A stretch of 64,000 bases of DNA from Acidicapsa dinghuensis (GTDB lineage: Bacteria > Acidobacteriota > Terriglobia > Terriglobales > Acidobacteriaceae). Under the pieces are notes generated by a model that was not told where the DNA came from, ran no database searches, and saw nothing but the letters and a program-made list of their open reading frames with translations. Both the position numbers and the translations under genes were made by a program. Below, in pieces: positions 1 to 10,899 of the stretch. Where the stretch lies: contig NZ_JAGSYH010000005.1 of the NCBI RefSeq assembly GCF_025685685.1, positions 62,001 to 126,000 on the forward strand, given 5' to 3'. The stretch's first letter is position 1, and each line of letters begins with the position of its first letter.

Positions 1-2475
1 GCTATAGCCACCATTAGAGCGCTGATGGCGATACACGCCAGCAGCGTAATAGGGTCACCTGGCTGCACTCCATACAGCTGGCTGCGCAGCAGTTTTGATA
101 GCAGAAATGCCGCGGGCAGAGCTACCGCTACTCCGATTGTGGCGGTCAGCGCCATCTCTCGCAGCACTAACACAATCATGGAGCTTCGCTGTGCGCCCAG
201 CGCCATCCGTACGCCGATCTCGCGTGTCCGTTGCTTTGTCGCGTAAGCCAGCACACCGTAAAGACCGACCGCCGTCATAAGCATCGCCAATGCGGAGAAA
301 CTCATCGACAGCGTAGCAAGTGCACGTTGATTCGAGATACTGATATCGATCTGCTGATCCATCGTGCGAATCGAATCGACCACTAGTTTCGGATCAAGCC
401 GACGAATGCGTTCGCGAATCTCGTTCTCTACCAATTCCGGCTTCTGCGCAGTGAGCGCATACATCTGCAGACCAAACGTGTTGGTAAATTGTGAATATGC
501 CTGATAGACGGTGCCCACCGCCGCGGCCTGCATATTTTCATGCCGCACGTCGCCAACGACACCCACGATGGTGATGTCATACTTTTCGTGGTCACTGGCG
601 CCCGCTCCTATCAATCTGCCGAGCGCATTCTGTGGAGAGCCGTAAAAGCGCTTGGCGAACGTCAGATTTACGACCGCTACTTTTGGACTGCCCTTGGTGT
701 CGGCATCTGTGAACTCACGTCCTGCAAGAATCGGCTGATGCAGCGTCGCGAAGTAATTGGACGTAATCCACGGACTCTCGAAGTTCATACTTTCATCTTC
801 GGGAGCTATGTGTCCCTGCACTGAATAGTTCGATGTGCTCGAGTCGCCGGAAATTTCAGGGTCAGTTGTACCGGCAGCCTGTGATATTCCCGGTAAGCCG
901 CGCAACCCATCTACCACATCTTTATCAATCTGCTGCACGCGATCACCACTGTAGCCGGCCAACGATGGATCGATATCGAAAGTTACCAGGTGCGCTGTCT
1001 CGAATCCTATATTCTGACCGCGAAGGTTCGTCAGTGTACGCAGAAATAGTCCGGCGCAACCCAGTAGCAGCACAGTGAGTGAAATCTGCAGACCTACGGC
1101 AATCTTGCGAAATCGCTGCGACGCTCGCGAGGCGGTTCCGCTGTTCTGGCGCAACGCTTCAGCAAGCCTGGGTTTCAGAAATTGGAGTGCCGGAACTACG
1201 CTGAAGAGCAGCGTTACCAACAAGGAGAGCCCCAGCGCATATAGAAGCACGCGAAGATCGACTGCGGTCGAGAAAGGCCCTTGCTGCGTTGGGTCGTCGT
1301 TATCTGCGATCATTTGAACAAGCGCACGGGCAATGAGCGGCGAGAGCGCCACGCCAGCGACCGCTCCACAAAGACCCAGTACGCCACCTTCGACAAAGAG
1401 TTGCGAAACAATCTTTGATCGCGCGGCCCCCAACGCGTATCGCATCGAGATCTCGCGCACACGGCCTGCCGCCCTGAGAAGTAGTAAGGTGGCAATATTG
1501 ATTGCGCACATTGCCGCCAACACACCAACCATACCCATCAGCACGTATAGTGGTGTCTTCAGATCATCACGCTTCGGCATAAATCCCGTGGAGTCGTCCT
1601 TCACAAACAGGCGAGTTTCATCGAGAAACCGGTGCTTGAACTGAGCCGATGTGTTACCGTATCCCGTCAGTTCCTGAGCACGCAGCGAATGCCAAAGAGG
1701 TCCGAGACTCGCCTCAGCCTGCTGGCGAGTGACGCCCGGCTTGAGACGTGCGATCAGCGTCAGCCACACTGATTTGTGATTATTCAGATCATCCCGCTGC
1801 GCTGTCCATGGCATCGCAACTTCTGACATCGTGATCGGAAGGAAGACCCCCGGCGTGTAGTTGTCTATTGCGCTCTGAAACCCCTCAGGCGCTACACCCA
1901 CGATTGTGAACGGCTGGCCATTAATCAGTAGTGTCTTACCCGATACATCCATTGAAGAATTGAATCGCGTCTTCCAATAGTCATACGCCAATACCACGAC
2001 CGGATTTGCGCCCTTTGTCGTATTGTCGGCATCGGTGAAGAGACGGCCAACGATTGGGTGCAGCCCCAGCACTTCGAAATAGTTGCCACTCACAATCTCT
2101 GCTTCCTTGTCCTCTGCCCGGTTTTCCCAGGAGACACCCACACTATTGCGTACCGCGGCGAGCATATCGGTAAATGCCGTATTCTTCTCGCGCAGATCTT
2201 TGAACATTGGATAAGAAAAGTAATTGTGGCGGCCCGGAGTTTCGCCACCAAAGCTGCTCATAGAGCCGGAAAACGCACCCGTCCATTCGAAACGCACCAG
2301 TTCCTTGGGGCTTTGCACAGGGAGCATGCGCAGAAGTACCTGATCGAAGATCGTGAAGATCGCGGTATTCGCAGCAATTCCCAAGGCGAGCGTTACGATC
2401 ACAGTGGCCGCAAAGCCTGGCGCCCTGGCCAGTTGCCTGAATGCATATCGAATATCCTGAAAAATCCTGTTCATG
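1..2475 (-). CDS. ADOP-family ABC transporter permease (C-terminus cut off by window edge)
   Basis: This is the most distal of four tandem giant permeases; 825 codons lie inside the window and no stop is reached. The start ATG follows a GGAGAG ribosome site. The N-terminus carries the family opening RYAFRQLARAPGF followed by a hydrophobic helix with TLALGIAANTAIF. A MacB periplasmic core follows, then FtsX-type helices, then a second core with FtsX helices, which is the duplicated layout of ADOP permeases (known family, about 800-880 aa). The motifs EISMRYALGA and EIGVRMALGA, typical of FtsX cytoplasmic turns, occur once in each half. It sits 19 bp after the next permease gene, so it probably belongs to the same operon. 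The role in MacB-like export of peptides, antibiotics or lipids is family inference; the substrate is unknown. Confidence 0.9.
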
Positions 2476-2494
2476 AAGCCTCTCCAACCTTTAA

Positions 2495-5044
2495 CTATTC
2501 GGTGCGTAAAGCCTGCATTGGTTCAATCGAAGCTGCTCGTCGTGCTGGGATAAATCCAGCGATCAATGCGCAGCAGCACAAGACGACGACGCCAGCAATC
2601 ATGGCCGTGGCATCATATTCACTCACGCCGTAGAGCTGGCTTTTCATGTAGTGGCCGGCCAGTAATGTTGATGGTATCCCCAGCGCCAGCCCAAGACCGA
2701 TTTGCCACGCAACGCTGCGCAACACAAGCTGCACCACGCGTCCGCGAGTCGATCCTAACGCCATGCGGATGCCAATCTCACTCGTGCGCCGCACGACGAG
2801 GTAGGATGTTACGCCATACAATCCAACCGAGGCGAGAATCAGCGCCAGCACACCGAACAGCGTTGTGAGCCGAGCCAGCAGTCGGTCCTGATCGAAATTG
2901 TCAGCGACCTGAGCATCTAGCGATCGCAGATCATTGATCGTCAGGTTGGGATCGATGCTTGCAAGCGTTCGGCGAATCAGTGCATCGGCATCCTGTTGAG
3001 GCCGGTTAAATCGCAGCATGATCGAGTTTGCATACATAGACTGATCTTCCGTGCTGATAAAGCCAGATTCTGTATACGGCTTGTAATACTGCGTCATCGG
3101 CCGTAGATATACTGGCCGCGGCTCTTCTTTTGGGTTGTTGATTTTGAAATCTTTGAAAACTCCGATAATCTCCCAGCTTCCCGAATACTTTACGTCATCA
3201 ATGCCGAAGTGCCGCCCGATGGGGTCCTGATTGGGAAAGAAACGCTTCACAAATGTTTCATTGACGATGGCTACGGGCAGCGAGGTCGCCGTGTCCTGGT
3301 CGGTAAACTCACGTCCTCGCACCTTAGGCACTCCAATCACATCGAGATATCCGGCGCTCACGCGATCCCACGTAGAGCCGCAGTGCTCTCCTGGGCGTGG
3401 CGCGGGATGCCCTTGTTGGATAATGCACTCACCCCAGTTATCGCCCTCAAGCGGGCTATACATCGCAAGCCCGACTCCGGTCACGCCGGGCAATGATTCA
3501 AATCGATTCTGAATCTCGTGATACAGGGCCGGAAGGCGATCCAACGAGTACCCTGCTCCGTGCGGATCAAAATGAGCCACATATCGATTTTCAGTGTGAA
3601 GACCAAAATTCTGATGCTCAAGCTTATTCAGCGACTTCGTCATCAACGCCGCGCCCACAAGCAGCACAAGTGACAGTGCGGCCTGAAATACAACAAGCGC
3701 CTTCTGCGGCAGCGAGGAACGATCGCTTGTTGATCGGCTTGATCCACGTAGTACCTCGGCTGGCTGCGCGTGCGTTGATATCCAAGCCGGAGTAGTTCCG
3801 AAAAGAGCTCCTGTGAGCAGTGAAATGCCGAATGCAAATCCGAGCACCTGCCACGAAGGTGTCGCGCTGACCGGCAGATGTTTTGCTCCCGGAAAAGCTA
3901 GGATCAGAATCACGCGCGATCCCGCGTACGCTACAGCAAGGCCTACTAGGCCGCCGATGAGGCTCAGCAAAACACTTTCAGTGAAAATCTGCCGAACAAG
4001 TCGGGATCGGCCTGATCCAAGCGCCATGCGCAGTGATACTTCTGCCTTGCGCGCTGTTGCTCGCGCCAAGAGAAGATTGGCAATGTTGGCACAGGCAATC
4101 AGCAACACGACGCTCGATAAAATCATGAGCATCGTGAGTCCGTCGCCTGCTTCCTGCTGCAGATTCTGGATGCCCCCGCCCGCGGGTACAACCGTGACGT
4201 GCTGCTTCGGAATCTCAGCAGACGCTCCATTCTCTGTATACACAGGCCGCGTCTTCATCCACTCCCGCATCGTTGCCGAGAGCTTCGCCTGTAATGCTGG
4301 GATCGGAGTGCCTGGCTTCACGCGTCCTACAGCGTAAAGGAAGTTCGAATCGGGATGATGCAGAATCGATCCGTTGCCTGAGATCGTCGGCTCCGTATTC
4401 AGCGGAATCCAGAACATGGGCGGATTCCCCGTGATGCGGTCACCAAAGAATCCGCGTGGCGCAATGCCAATCACTGTGAACGGATGTGTCTCTACAGAAA
4501 TCGTCGAGCCGACAATCGATGTATCGCTTGCAAACTCGTTCTGCCATCCCTCATAACTCAACACCACAACAGGCGCAGCACTGGGTGTATCGTCACTATC
4601 AGAGAACACACGGCCAAGGTAAGACCCGATGCCAAGAGTTGAAAAGTAATTGCCGGACACGTATTCGCCGGTCAGTTCCTTAGCGATTTCGTTGCCACGC
4701 CGTACGCTGAATCCGCCAAAGCCCGCGCGCATTGCAGCTAGCTGCTCAAACTCCGGAGCAGACTGTTTGAACTGCAGATATAGATCGTACGAGTAAATAT
4801 CGAAGTCGCCATTGTCGCCGACGAATCCGCCTTCCACGCAGCAGTCGTCTTTATCGCCGATGCGGTAGAGCTGGTTGGGATCGGAGAAAGGCAGCGAACG
4901 CAGCAGAATGCCTTGAACAAGCGTGAAGATTGCGGCATTCGCACCGATACCGAGCGCCAGCGTGATCACTGCCGTCAGCGTAAAGCCCGGCGATTTGCGC
5001 AATTGCCGCAATCCATAGCGCACATCCTGCCAGAGCTTATTCAT
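2495..5044 (-). CDS. ADOP-family ABC transporter permease
   Basis: 849 aa, within the usual ADOP length. It begins MNKLWQDVRYGLRQLRKSPG and then a first membrane helix (about residues 21-45, TLALGIGANAAIF). A MacB_PCD-type periplasmic domain covers roughly residues 50-270. FtsX helices lie near 300-420, with the cytoplasmic motif EVSLRMALGSGRSRLVRQ. A second periplasmic core follows at about 460-680, and three C-terminal helices carry EIGIRMALGSTRGRVVQL. It ends with the family tail EPMQALRTE. It lies between two other permeases with gaps of 18-19 bp, so co-transcription from the 12 kb promoter is likely. It probably acts in the inner membrane with the ATPase encoded at 10166-10876. The substrate cannot be read from the sequence. 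Confidence 0.92.
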   Translation of the reverse strand: MNKLWQDVRYGLRQLRKSPGFTLTAVITLALGIGANAAIFTLVQGILLRSLPFSDPNQLYRIGDKDDCCVEGGFVGDNGDFDIYSYDLYLQFKQSAPEFEQLAAMRAGFGGFSVRRGNEIAKELTGEYVSGNYFSTLGIGSYLGRVFSDSDDTPSAAPVVVLSYEGWQNEFASDTSIVGSTISVETHPFTVIGIAPRGFFGDRITGNPPMFWIPLNTEPTISGNGSILHHPDSNFLYAVGRVKPGTPIPALQAKLSATMREWMKTRPVYTENGASAEIPKQHVTVVPAGGGIQNLQQEAGDGLTMLMILSSVVLLIACANIANLLLARATARKAEVSLRMALGSGRSRLVRQIFTESVLLSLIGGLVGLAVAYAGSRVILILAFPGAKHLPVSATPSWQVLGFAFGISLLTGALFGTTPAWISTHAQPAEVLRGSSRSTSDRSSLPQKALVVFQAALSLVLLVGAALMTKSLNKLEHQNFGLHTENRYVAHFDPHGAGYSLDRLPALYHEIQNRFESLPGVTGVGLAMYSPLEGDNWGECIIQQGHPAPRPGEHCGSTWDRVSAGYLDVIGVPKVRGREFTDQDTATSLPVAIVNETFVKRFFPNQDPIGRHFGIDDVKYSGSWEIIGVFKDFKINNPKEEPRPVYLRPMTQYYKPYTESGFISTEDQSMYANSIMLRFNRPQQDADALIRRTLASIDPNLTINDLRSLDAQVADNFDQDRLLARLTTLFGVLALILASVGLYGVTSYLVVRRTSEIGIRMALGSTRGRVVQLVLRSVAWQIGLGLALGIPSTLLAGHYMKSQLYGVSEYDATAMIAGVVVLCCCALIAGFIPARRAASIEPMQALRTE

Positions 5045-5062
5045 CGTTCTCGTCCTCGCTCC

Positions 5063-7570
5063 CTACTCGGCTCTCAACGCCTGCATTGGTTCGACAGCAG
5101 CCGCACGACGTGCAGGCATCCAACTGGCAATTACGCTCGCTGCCAGCACCACAACCAATGCCAGTAATACGCCCTCTGCGCCGTTCATAATCACATGCGA
5201 TGCTGCAGCGGTCATCTCGTCCGCGGGATCTATGCCAGCATCAGATAACAAATGATTGACGACCGGGCGCATCCACCAGCTCATGGCAAGCCCAAGCCCA
5301 ACGCCCACACTTGCCAGCATCAGGCCGTGTGTAAGAAAGCGCTGCAGAATAGCTCCACGGCTTGCGCCCAAAGCCATACGCACACCGATCTCTCTGGTTC
5401 TTTGAGTCACCTGATAGCTCATCAACCCAAACATTCCAATCACCGTCAGCACCAGAGCAAAAGCAGAGAAGCAAGTAGCCAGTACAGAAAAGAAACGCGG
5501 TACTTGAATCGAGTCGTCAATTACAGCCTGCATGCTCGTCATGCGAGTCACTGGGATCTCGGCATCCGCCTGCGCCACAGCCTTCTCGATTGGCTCGGCG
5601 AGATTCAGATGCGCCGCTGTTCTCACCGCAAATGTTGTGGGGAACCATCCGTTGATCATGGCCATGAACTTGTCATCGAGCTGCGTCATTGGCCCATAAA
5701 GCACGATGCCGTCACTCTCGACCAGCGAATGCATCTGCACATCGGCCACAACACCGACAATGCGGCATCGGATGTTGTTGCCACCCAATCGGACCATCTC
5801 TCCGATAGGAGATCTGCCGGGCCACCACTTCTTTGCAGCCGCTGCCCCAATCAACACGACGTGATCGCTGTCAGCACGATCGGACTCGGCTATGTCACGG
5901 CCAGCAAGTAGAGATATTCCCATTGTCTGAAAATATCCTGGTGTAATCGCACGGAATTCAATGACCTGCCGCAGGTTCGGACGATCAGCCGGAGACCCGC
6001 CCATATTCAATCCGCGATCAAGTGGAAGACCATTCACAGCTGCTACGCGATCCACACCGGGCAGATGCTGAATCTGTTCTAGAACTGCTGTGACGAATTG
6101 CGTTGTCGTGCGCGTATTTGCGTAATGATCTCCCTTTAACGCGACTTGAAAGACCGTGAGCTGCCTCGGCTCCACGCCGGAAGGCAGTGCTTGAAGGTGC
6201 ACAAATGTTCCGAGCAATATCGAAGCCATTGACACCAGCACCATCGCCAGCGCAACCTGTCCGACAATCAGTGCACGAGATAAACGTGCGTGTGAAACGG
6301 TCTGGCCTACCGACTGACTGCCAAGCCTGATCTCGTCACTTCTTTTACGCAAGATCAACCACGCGGGAAGCAATGAAAACACCACCATTGCAGCAAGCGA
6401 AACCACCATCACCGCCGCTGCAACTGGCAACAATCCGGGCTGATGATGCAGCTTCGGGATTTCGAGAGGCGCGGCGGTCAGTAGCATTTGTGCTCCGACA
6501 CGTTCTACGACAAGTGCAAGCAAACCGCCGCCTAAAGAGAGAAGGAGCCCCTCGATCACCAACAAACGAAGTAATTGTCCACGCGTTGCACCGAGCGCGG
6601 AACGCACCGCAATCTCTCGCGACCTGCGCAGAGCTCGCGCAATCATCAATCCAGCGAGATTGAAGCATGCTACCAACAGCACTGCAATCACGGCACCCAA
6701 CACCGTCAGCAGACTGCGGCGCACATCGCTCACCATCACATCCTGCAGTTTCCACACATGCAGTTCATGCAGCACTTTACCCGCGCGCACCCATTTTTTG
6801 TAACTGGGATATTGCTGGTAAAAAGGCTCATCAAGAGCGTTTAATTGCTGCTGAGCCTGATCGAGCGAAACTCCATCGCGCAACCGAGCATACATCTGGT
6901 AATTGTCGCCGTCGTAGCCAGAATCCTTCGGGCTTAGCTGCAGTGGCTCCCATAGATCAGGAGTGCCTGTTACTCCAGGTGCCGTTTCGCCACTTACTGT
7001 AAAACTCGCGGGCATCACACCGACAACCGTAAAGCTCTCCTGATTGATTCGCACCGTTCGTCCGACGATATCCGCGTCAGCTCCGAGTGTCCGCCGCCAT
7101 AATCCATCGCTCAACATGACAGCCCGCGGGCCCTCCGGGGTGTCTTCTTCTTGTGTGAATGCACGACCGATAGCAGGCATTACGCCAAGCGTCGCAAAGT
7201 AATCCCTCGACACGCGCAATGCATGTACTTCAACCGCATGGCCGCCATTCACCGACAGGTTCGCAGGGCTCATGCCATCATCCATCACTGCAGTTGCACT
7301 AAAGGCCTGGTTGTGTGCCCGCACAAAATCAGCGACTGCTCCAACCTGCTCCGCATTGGCCGGAGTGCCTGGATAGCTCCAAGTCACTCCCACGAGCTGA
7401 TCCTGATCTGAATAAGGCAAAGGTTGCAGCAGAACCATTTGCACCACCAGCAACACTGCTGCAGTCACCCCAATGCCGAAAGCAAGCGTGAGTAACGCTG
7501 TGACGGTAAATCCCGGCGACTTCCATAATTGCCGCGAAGCAAATCGCAAATCCTGCATCCATGCCGCCAT
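5063..7570 (-). CDS. ADOP-family ABC transporter permease
   Basis: 835 aa with the same duplicated MacB_PCD/FtsX plan as its neighbours. The start MAAWMQDLRFASRQLWKSPG is followed by the first helix TLAFGIGVTAAVL. The central FtsX turn contains REIAVRSALGATRGQLLRL, the C-terminal one REIGVRMALGASRGAILQ, and the protein ends EPMQALRAE. The methionine at codon 5 (MQDLRF) is an alternative start. The gene begins 3 bp after the stop of the preceding permease, which is strong evidence for co-transcription and perhaps translational coupling. The four paralogues differ widely in sequence between the conserved turns, so they are old duplicates that may assemble as different heteromers. That last point is inference. 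Confidence 0.92.
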   Translation of the reverse strand: MAAWMQDLRFASRQLWKSPGFTVTALLTLAFGIGVTAAVLLVVQMVLLQPLPYSDQDQLVGVTWSYPGTPANAEQVGAVADFVRAHNQAFSATAVMDDGMSPANLSVNGGHAVEVHALRVSRDYFATLGVMPAIGRAFTQEEDTPEGPRAVMLSDGLWRRTLGADADIVGRTVRINQESFTVVGVMPASFTVSGETAPGVTGTPDLWEPLQLSPKDSGYDGDNYQMYARLRDGVSLDQAQQQLNALDEPFYQQYPSYKKWVRAGKVLHELHVWKLQDVMVSDVRRSLLTVLGAVIAVLLVACFNLAGLMIARALRRSREIAVRSALGATRGQLLRLLVIEGLLLSLGGGLLALVVERVGAQMLLTAAPLEIPKLHHQPGLLPVAAAVMVVSLAAMVVFSLLPAWLILRKRSDEIRLGSQSVGQTVSHARLSRALIVGQVALAMVLVSMASILLGTFVHLQALPSGVEPRQLTVFQVALKGDHYANTRTTTQFVTAVLEQIQHLPGVDRVAAVNGLPLDRGLNMGGSPADRPNLRQVIEFRAITPGYFQTMGISLLAGRDIAESDRADSDHVVLIGAAAAKKWWPGRSPIGEMVRLGGNNIRCRIVGVVADVQMHSLVESDGIVLYGPMTQLDDKFMAMINGWFPTTFAVRTAAHLNLAEPIEKAVAQADAEIPVTRMTSMQAVIDDSIQVPRFFSVLATCFSAFALVLTVIGMFGLMSYQVTQRTREIGVRMALGASRGAILQRFLTHGLMLASVGVGLGLAMSWWMRPVVNHLLSDAGIDPADEMTAAASHVIMNGAEGVLLALVVVLAASVIASWMPARRAAAVEPMQALRAE

Positions 7571-7573
7571 AGC

Positions 7574-10048
7574 CTACTCGCTCCTTAACGCGACAACAGG
7601 CTCAATGGCAGCCGCGTGCCGCGCAGGCATCCATGCTGCGACAAAGCATGCTGCAGCCAGCACACCAATCACAGATGCAAACGTGGCAGCGTCATGAGAC
7701 TGCACTCCATAGATGTAACCCTGAGTCAGCTTTACAGCAAACCATGCTAGCGTCGTTCCACATGCCAGGCCAGCTACCATCAGCACCTGAGCCCTGCGTA
7801 ATACCATCTGCAAGATGCTGGCCTGCTGCGCTCCCAATGCGAACCGAACTGCAATTTCCCGCGTACGCTGGGCAACAGTAAACGACAGCAATCCGTACAG
7901 CCCTACCGAGGCAATCACCAGCGCCAAAAGAGCAAATCCTTCAAGCAGACGTGAGGTCAGAGTCTGGCTTCCGAACGAATCTTCCACTGCCTCATGGATC
8001 GTCTCTACATCGGTTGTGGTCGCATCTGGAGCGACGTCGTGTAGCGCTTTATCAAACTGCGCCCGTAACGCATCGGCAGGCACCGAGGCACGAATCGCCA
8101 CCTGCATGAATGCCTTGGCAATGCCATAGAGCGGCGTTCCCGGCTCAATCTGAGCCAGACAAAAATACATCTCCGGCTTCGTTGGCTTGGTCACATCCGT
8201 CTGCTTCATGTTGGCAATCACGCCAACAATGCGCGCATCGGCAAAGCGCCCTTTGCCCATTGAGACGGTATGTCCGACGGGATTCTGTCCGGCAAAATAC
8301 TTGTTTGCGAATGCTTCGTTGATGACGACTACAACAGGGGCAGTCGATGAATCTTCCTCTGCGAAGAAGCGTCCTCGCATCATCGGAATACCCAACGCGT
8401 CGACAAGCCCTGCTGTTGCCAGCCGTCCATCCGCTGTTGGATTCTGCGCGTACGCGGTCTTCTTGTGATCGAGAGTCATTGCTAGACTCACCGCAAACTC
8501 GCTTCGCATCGGCAGCACGGAGCTCAATGCAGCGACGCGCACTCCGGGAATTGCCCGCAGCCGATCGAGAAGTGGTAGATACGCGCTCTGCACGAGATTG
8601 AGTCCATGTGCGGATTCTTCATCGCTATCGGCAGCATCCATGGTCGGATTTACGATCACCCCGCCGGTCAACACATTCTGCTGACCAAACCCAAGCGGCA
8701 CCTGACGCAGCGCACTAATTGTGCGCAGAAACAATCCCGCTCCCACCAAAAACACCAGTGTCAGCGCCAGTTGCGCTATCACCAGTCCTTCTCTCATACG
8801 GGTATGGCTTGCCGACGCGGTGCTGTTCACTCCATGCAGGTCTTCCTGAACACTACGACGCGCTGCACGCAGAGCGGGAACAATCCCCGTCAGCAGTGCC
8901 GTTATGCACGTCAACATGATCAGGCTCACAACAACACGCCACTCCAAATGCACTTCATTCGTCAGCGGCAGATTGCGCTCAATCTGATGCCACAGCACTT
9001 TGAGTACTAACTGACCTGTCAGCAATCCCAGCACGCTTCCGGCAATGCTCAGTAAGAGACTCTCCACAATCGACTGCTGCAGAAGCCGCGACCGGCTTGC
9101 ACCCAGTGCTGACCTCACTGCCATCTCGCGGCTGCGCCCGATGGCGCGAACCAACATCAAGCTCGTCACATTCAAACATGCCAGCGCCCAGATGCCGAAT
9201 ACAACCATATACAGCAACAACAGCGGCTTGCGCGCCTGATGATTCAGCGACTGCTGATAATTAGTTACTTCAAGCTTGAGCGGAATCTCACTGTCGGGTA
9301 CCTCTTTCGCAATCTGCGCCTGAACGCGGTTGAGGTCCGCTTCGAGTGAAGCCGCAGTCACGCCTTCTGGAAGTCTCGCGAACAGCGTTCCCCACACCTG
9401 CTTTGGGCCGGCCATCGCAGAGCGCGCCTGTGGACCAATGGTGGCCGGGGACCAGACTTGCTTTTCGCCCCCAAAGGGAAACGAGAACTCTTTTGGCATA
9501 ACGCCGATGATCGTGTAGCTCCGGCCTTTCACCAGCAGCGATTTACCCACTACCTGCGGATCCTGATTGAACAACCTGCGCCACACATCGTCGCCAATCA
9601 AAAGGACGTGCTCACGGCCCGGTTCATTTTCTTCAGGGCGAAAACTGCGCCCGATCTGAGGCTGCGCGCCGAGCACGGTCATCAGATCCGACGAGACAGT
9701 TTCCTGCTCTACTTGCAGCCGCCCGCCCGGACCTACGACACTGGCGCGAGACTGATCCAGCATCACGCCTGTTTGCGTGCGTGAACCCATAGCATCGCTC
9801 AACTGCTTGAGGTTCGAATAGTTCAGCAACATGGTGAAACCATTCGCTGATGGCGCATTGATCGCAACCAGGCGATCAGGATGCGCATAGGGCAGCGACC
9901 GCAGCAGAATGCCATCGATCAGAGTGAAGACCGCAACATTTGCGCCAAGACCAAGCGCGAGTACTGCTATCGCCGTGAATGCAAAGCCAGGCGACTTCCG
10001 AAATTGCCGAAGCGAATAACGAAAATCCTGTATGCAATTGGCGAACAC
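7574..10048 (-). CDS. ADOP-family ABC transporter permease
   Basis: 824 aa, the first of the four permeases in transcription order. It appears to start with GTG (MFANCIQDFRYSLRQF) just after a purine-rich AAGGGGGAG stretch. The first helix has VLALGLGANVAVF, the middle FtsX turn REMAVRSALGASRSRLLQ, the last one REIAVRFALGAQQASILQ, and the tail is EPVVALRSE. It is separated from the upstream ATPase gene by 117 bp, the largest gap inside the operon. I see no clear terminator there. As in other ADOP proteins there are two periplasmic cores and about eight membrane helices. The function is inferred from family and neighbours: the membrane component of a MacB-like exporter. Confidence 0.92.
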   Translation of the reverse strand: MFANCIQDFRYSLRQFRKSPGFAFTAIAVLALGLGANVAVFTLIDGILLRSLPYAHPDRLVAINAPSANGFTMLLNYSNLKQLSDAMGSRTQTGVMLDQSRASVVGPGGRLQVEQETVSSDLMTVLGAQPQIGRSFRPEENEPGREHVLLIGDDVWRRLFNQDPQVVGKSLLVKGRSYTIIGVMPKEFSFPFGGEKQVWSPATIGPQARSAMAGPKQVWGTLFARLPEGVTAASLEADLNRVQAQIAKEVPDSEIPLKLEVTNYQQSLNHQARKPLLLLYMVVFGIWALACLNVTSLMLVRAIGRSREMAVRSALGASRSRLLQQSIVESLLLSIAGSVLGLLTGQLVLKVLWHQIERNLPLTNEVHLEWRVVVSLIMLTCITALLTGIVPALRAARRSVQEDLHGVNSTASASHTRMREGLVIAQLALTLVFLVGAGLFLRTISALRQVPLGFGQQNVLTGGVIVNPTMDAADSDEESAHGLNLVQSAYLPLLDRLRAIPGVRVAALSSVLPMRSEFAVSLAMTLDHKKTAYAQNPTADGRLATAGLVDALGIPMMRGRFFAEEDSSTAPVVVVINEAFANKYFAGQNPVGHTVSMGKGRFADARIVGVIANMKQTDVTKPTKPEMYFCLAQIEPGTPLYGIAKAFMQVAIRASVPADALRAQFDKALHDVAPDATTTDVETIHEAVEDSFGSQTLTSRLLEGFALLALVIASVGLYGLLSFTVAQRTREIAVRFALGAQQASILQMVLRRAQVLMVAGLACGTTLAWFAVKLTQGYIYGVQSHDAATFASVIGVLAAACFVAAWMPARHAAAIEPVVALRSE

Positions 10049-10165
10049 GGCTCCCCCTTCGAAGTAGACACTGAGTCTCCTCGCCAGTGAAGGCTGGCAT
10101 CCCGCAAGCTTCTGCCAGCCCCTAACTCACGTATCGATAACTCGCAATCCGCGGAAACGAATTAG

Positions 10166-10876
10166 CTACACTTCCGCCAGTAACTGGTTTAACTCACCCT
10201 CGGCAACTACCTTGCCGTCGAAGAGATGAATCTGCCGTTCGGCATGGGCGGCAAAGCGCGGATCGTGCGTCACCATGCAGATCGTTGCACCTTCCTGGTG
10301 CAGCTCCTGCAACAGCTTCATCACCGCTTCGCCATTCTTCGAGTCCAGGTTTCCGGTAGGCTCGTCAGCCAGTAGGATTGAGGGAGATCCGGCTAGCGCG
10401 CGGGCCACAGCTACACGCTGCTGCTGACCGCCGGAGAGCTGCGCGGGATAATGCCGCATGCGGTGCGCCATGTTCACGCGCTCCAGCGACTCCTGAACCT
10501 TCTTTTTGCGCTCGCTCGACGGCATGCCCGTGCGGTAGGTCAGCGGAAGCTCCACGTTCTCAGCCACCGTCAGGTCGCCGATGAGGTTGAAGCTCTGGAA
10601 GATGAAGCCTATCTCCTGGTTGCGGATGCGCGAGCGATCCGCAAAATTGAGGTTCGCAACCTCTTTGCCGTTCAGCGTGTAGCGACCGCCGGTCGGCGTG
10701 TCGAGCAGCCCGATGATCGACAGCAGAGTCGATTTGCCGCAGCCCGAGGGACCGGACATGGCAACATACTCGCCGCGATCAATGGTCAAGTGGACGCCGG
10801 AGAGAGCGTGTGTCTCGATCTCATCCGTATAAAACACCTTGGTCAGGTTCTCGATTTCGATAATCGTTCCGCTCAT
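10166..10876 (-). CDS. ABC transporter ATP-binding protein (MacB/LolD type)
   Basis: 236 aa, the standard length of a free-standing LolD/MacB-class ATPase. Visible motifs are Walker A GPSGCGKST, the Q-loop region ending in FIFQSFNL, signature LSGGQQQRVAVARALA, Walker B ILLADEPTGNLDS and the H-loop VTHD. These ATPases power mechanotransmission permeases of the MacB/FtsX fold, so it very probably serves one or more of the four permeases downstream. It begins 23 bp after the adaptor gene, forming the order adaptor, ATPase, permeases. ADOP permeases are often found without an ATPase, so an adjacent ATPase gives this cluster a clear energy source. Confidence 0.95.
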   Translation of the reverse strand: MSGTIIEIENLTKVFYTDEIETHALSGVHLTIDRGEYVAMSGPSGCGKSTLLSIIGLLDTPTGGRYTLNGKEVANLNFADRSRIRNQEIGFIFQSFNLIGDLTVAENVELPLTYRTGMPSSERKKKVQESLERVNMAHRMRHYPAQLSGGQQQRVAVARALAGSPSILLADEPTGNLDSKNGEAVMKLLQELHQEGATICMVTHDPRFAAHAERQIHLFDGKVVAEGELNQLLAEV

Positions 10877-10899
10877 TCCCCTCAGTTCCTCTCTGTTGC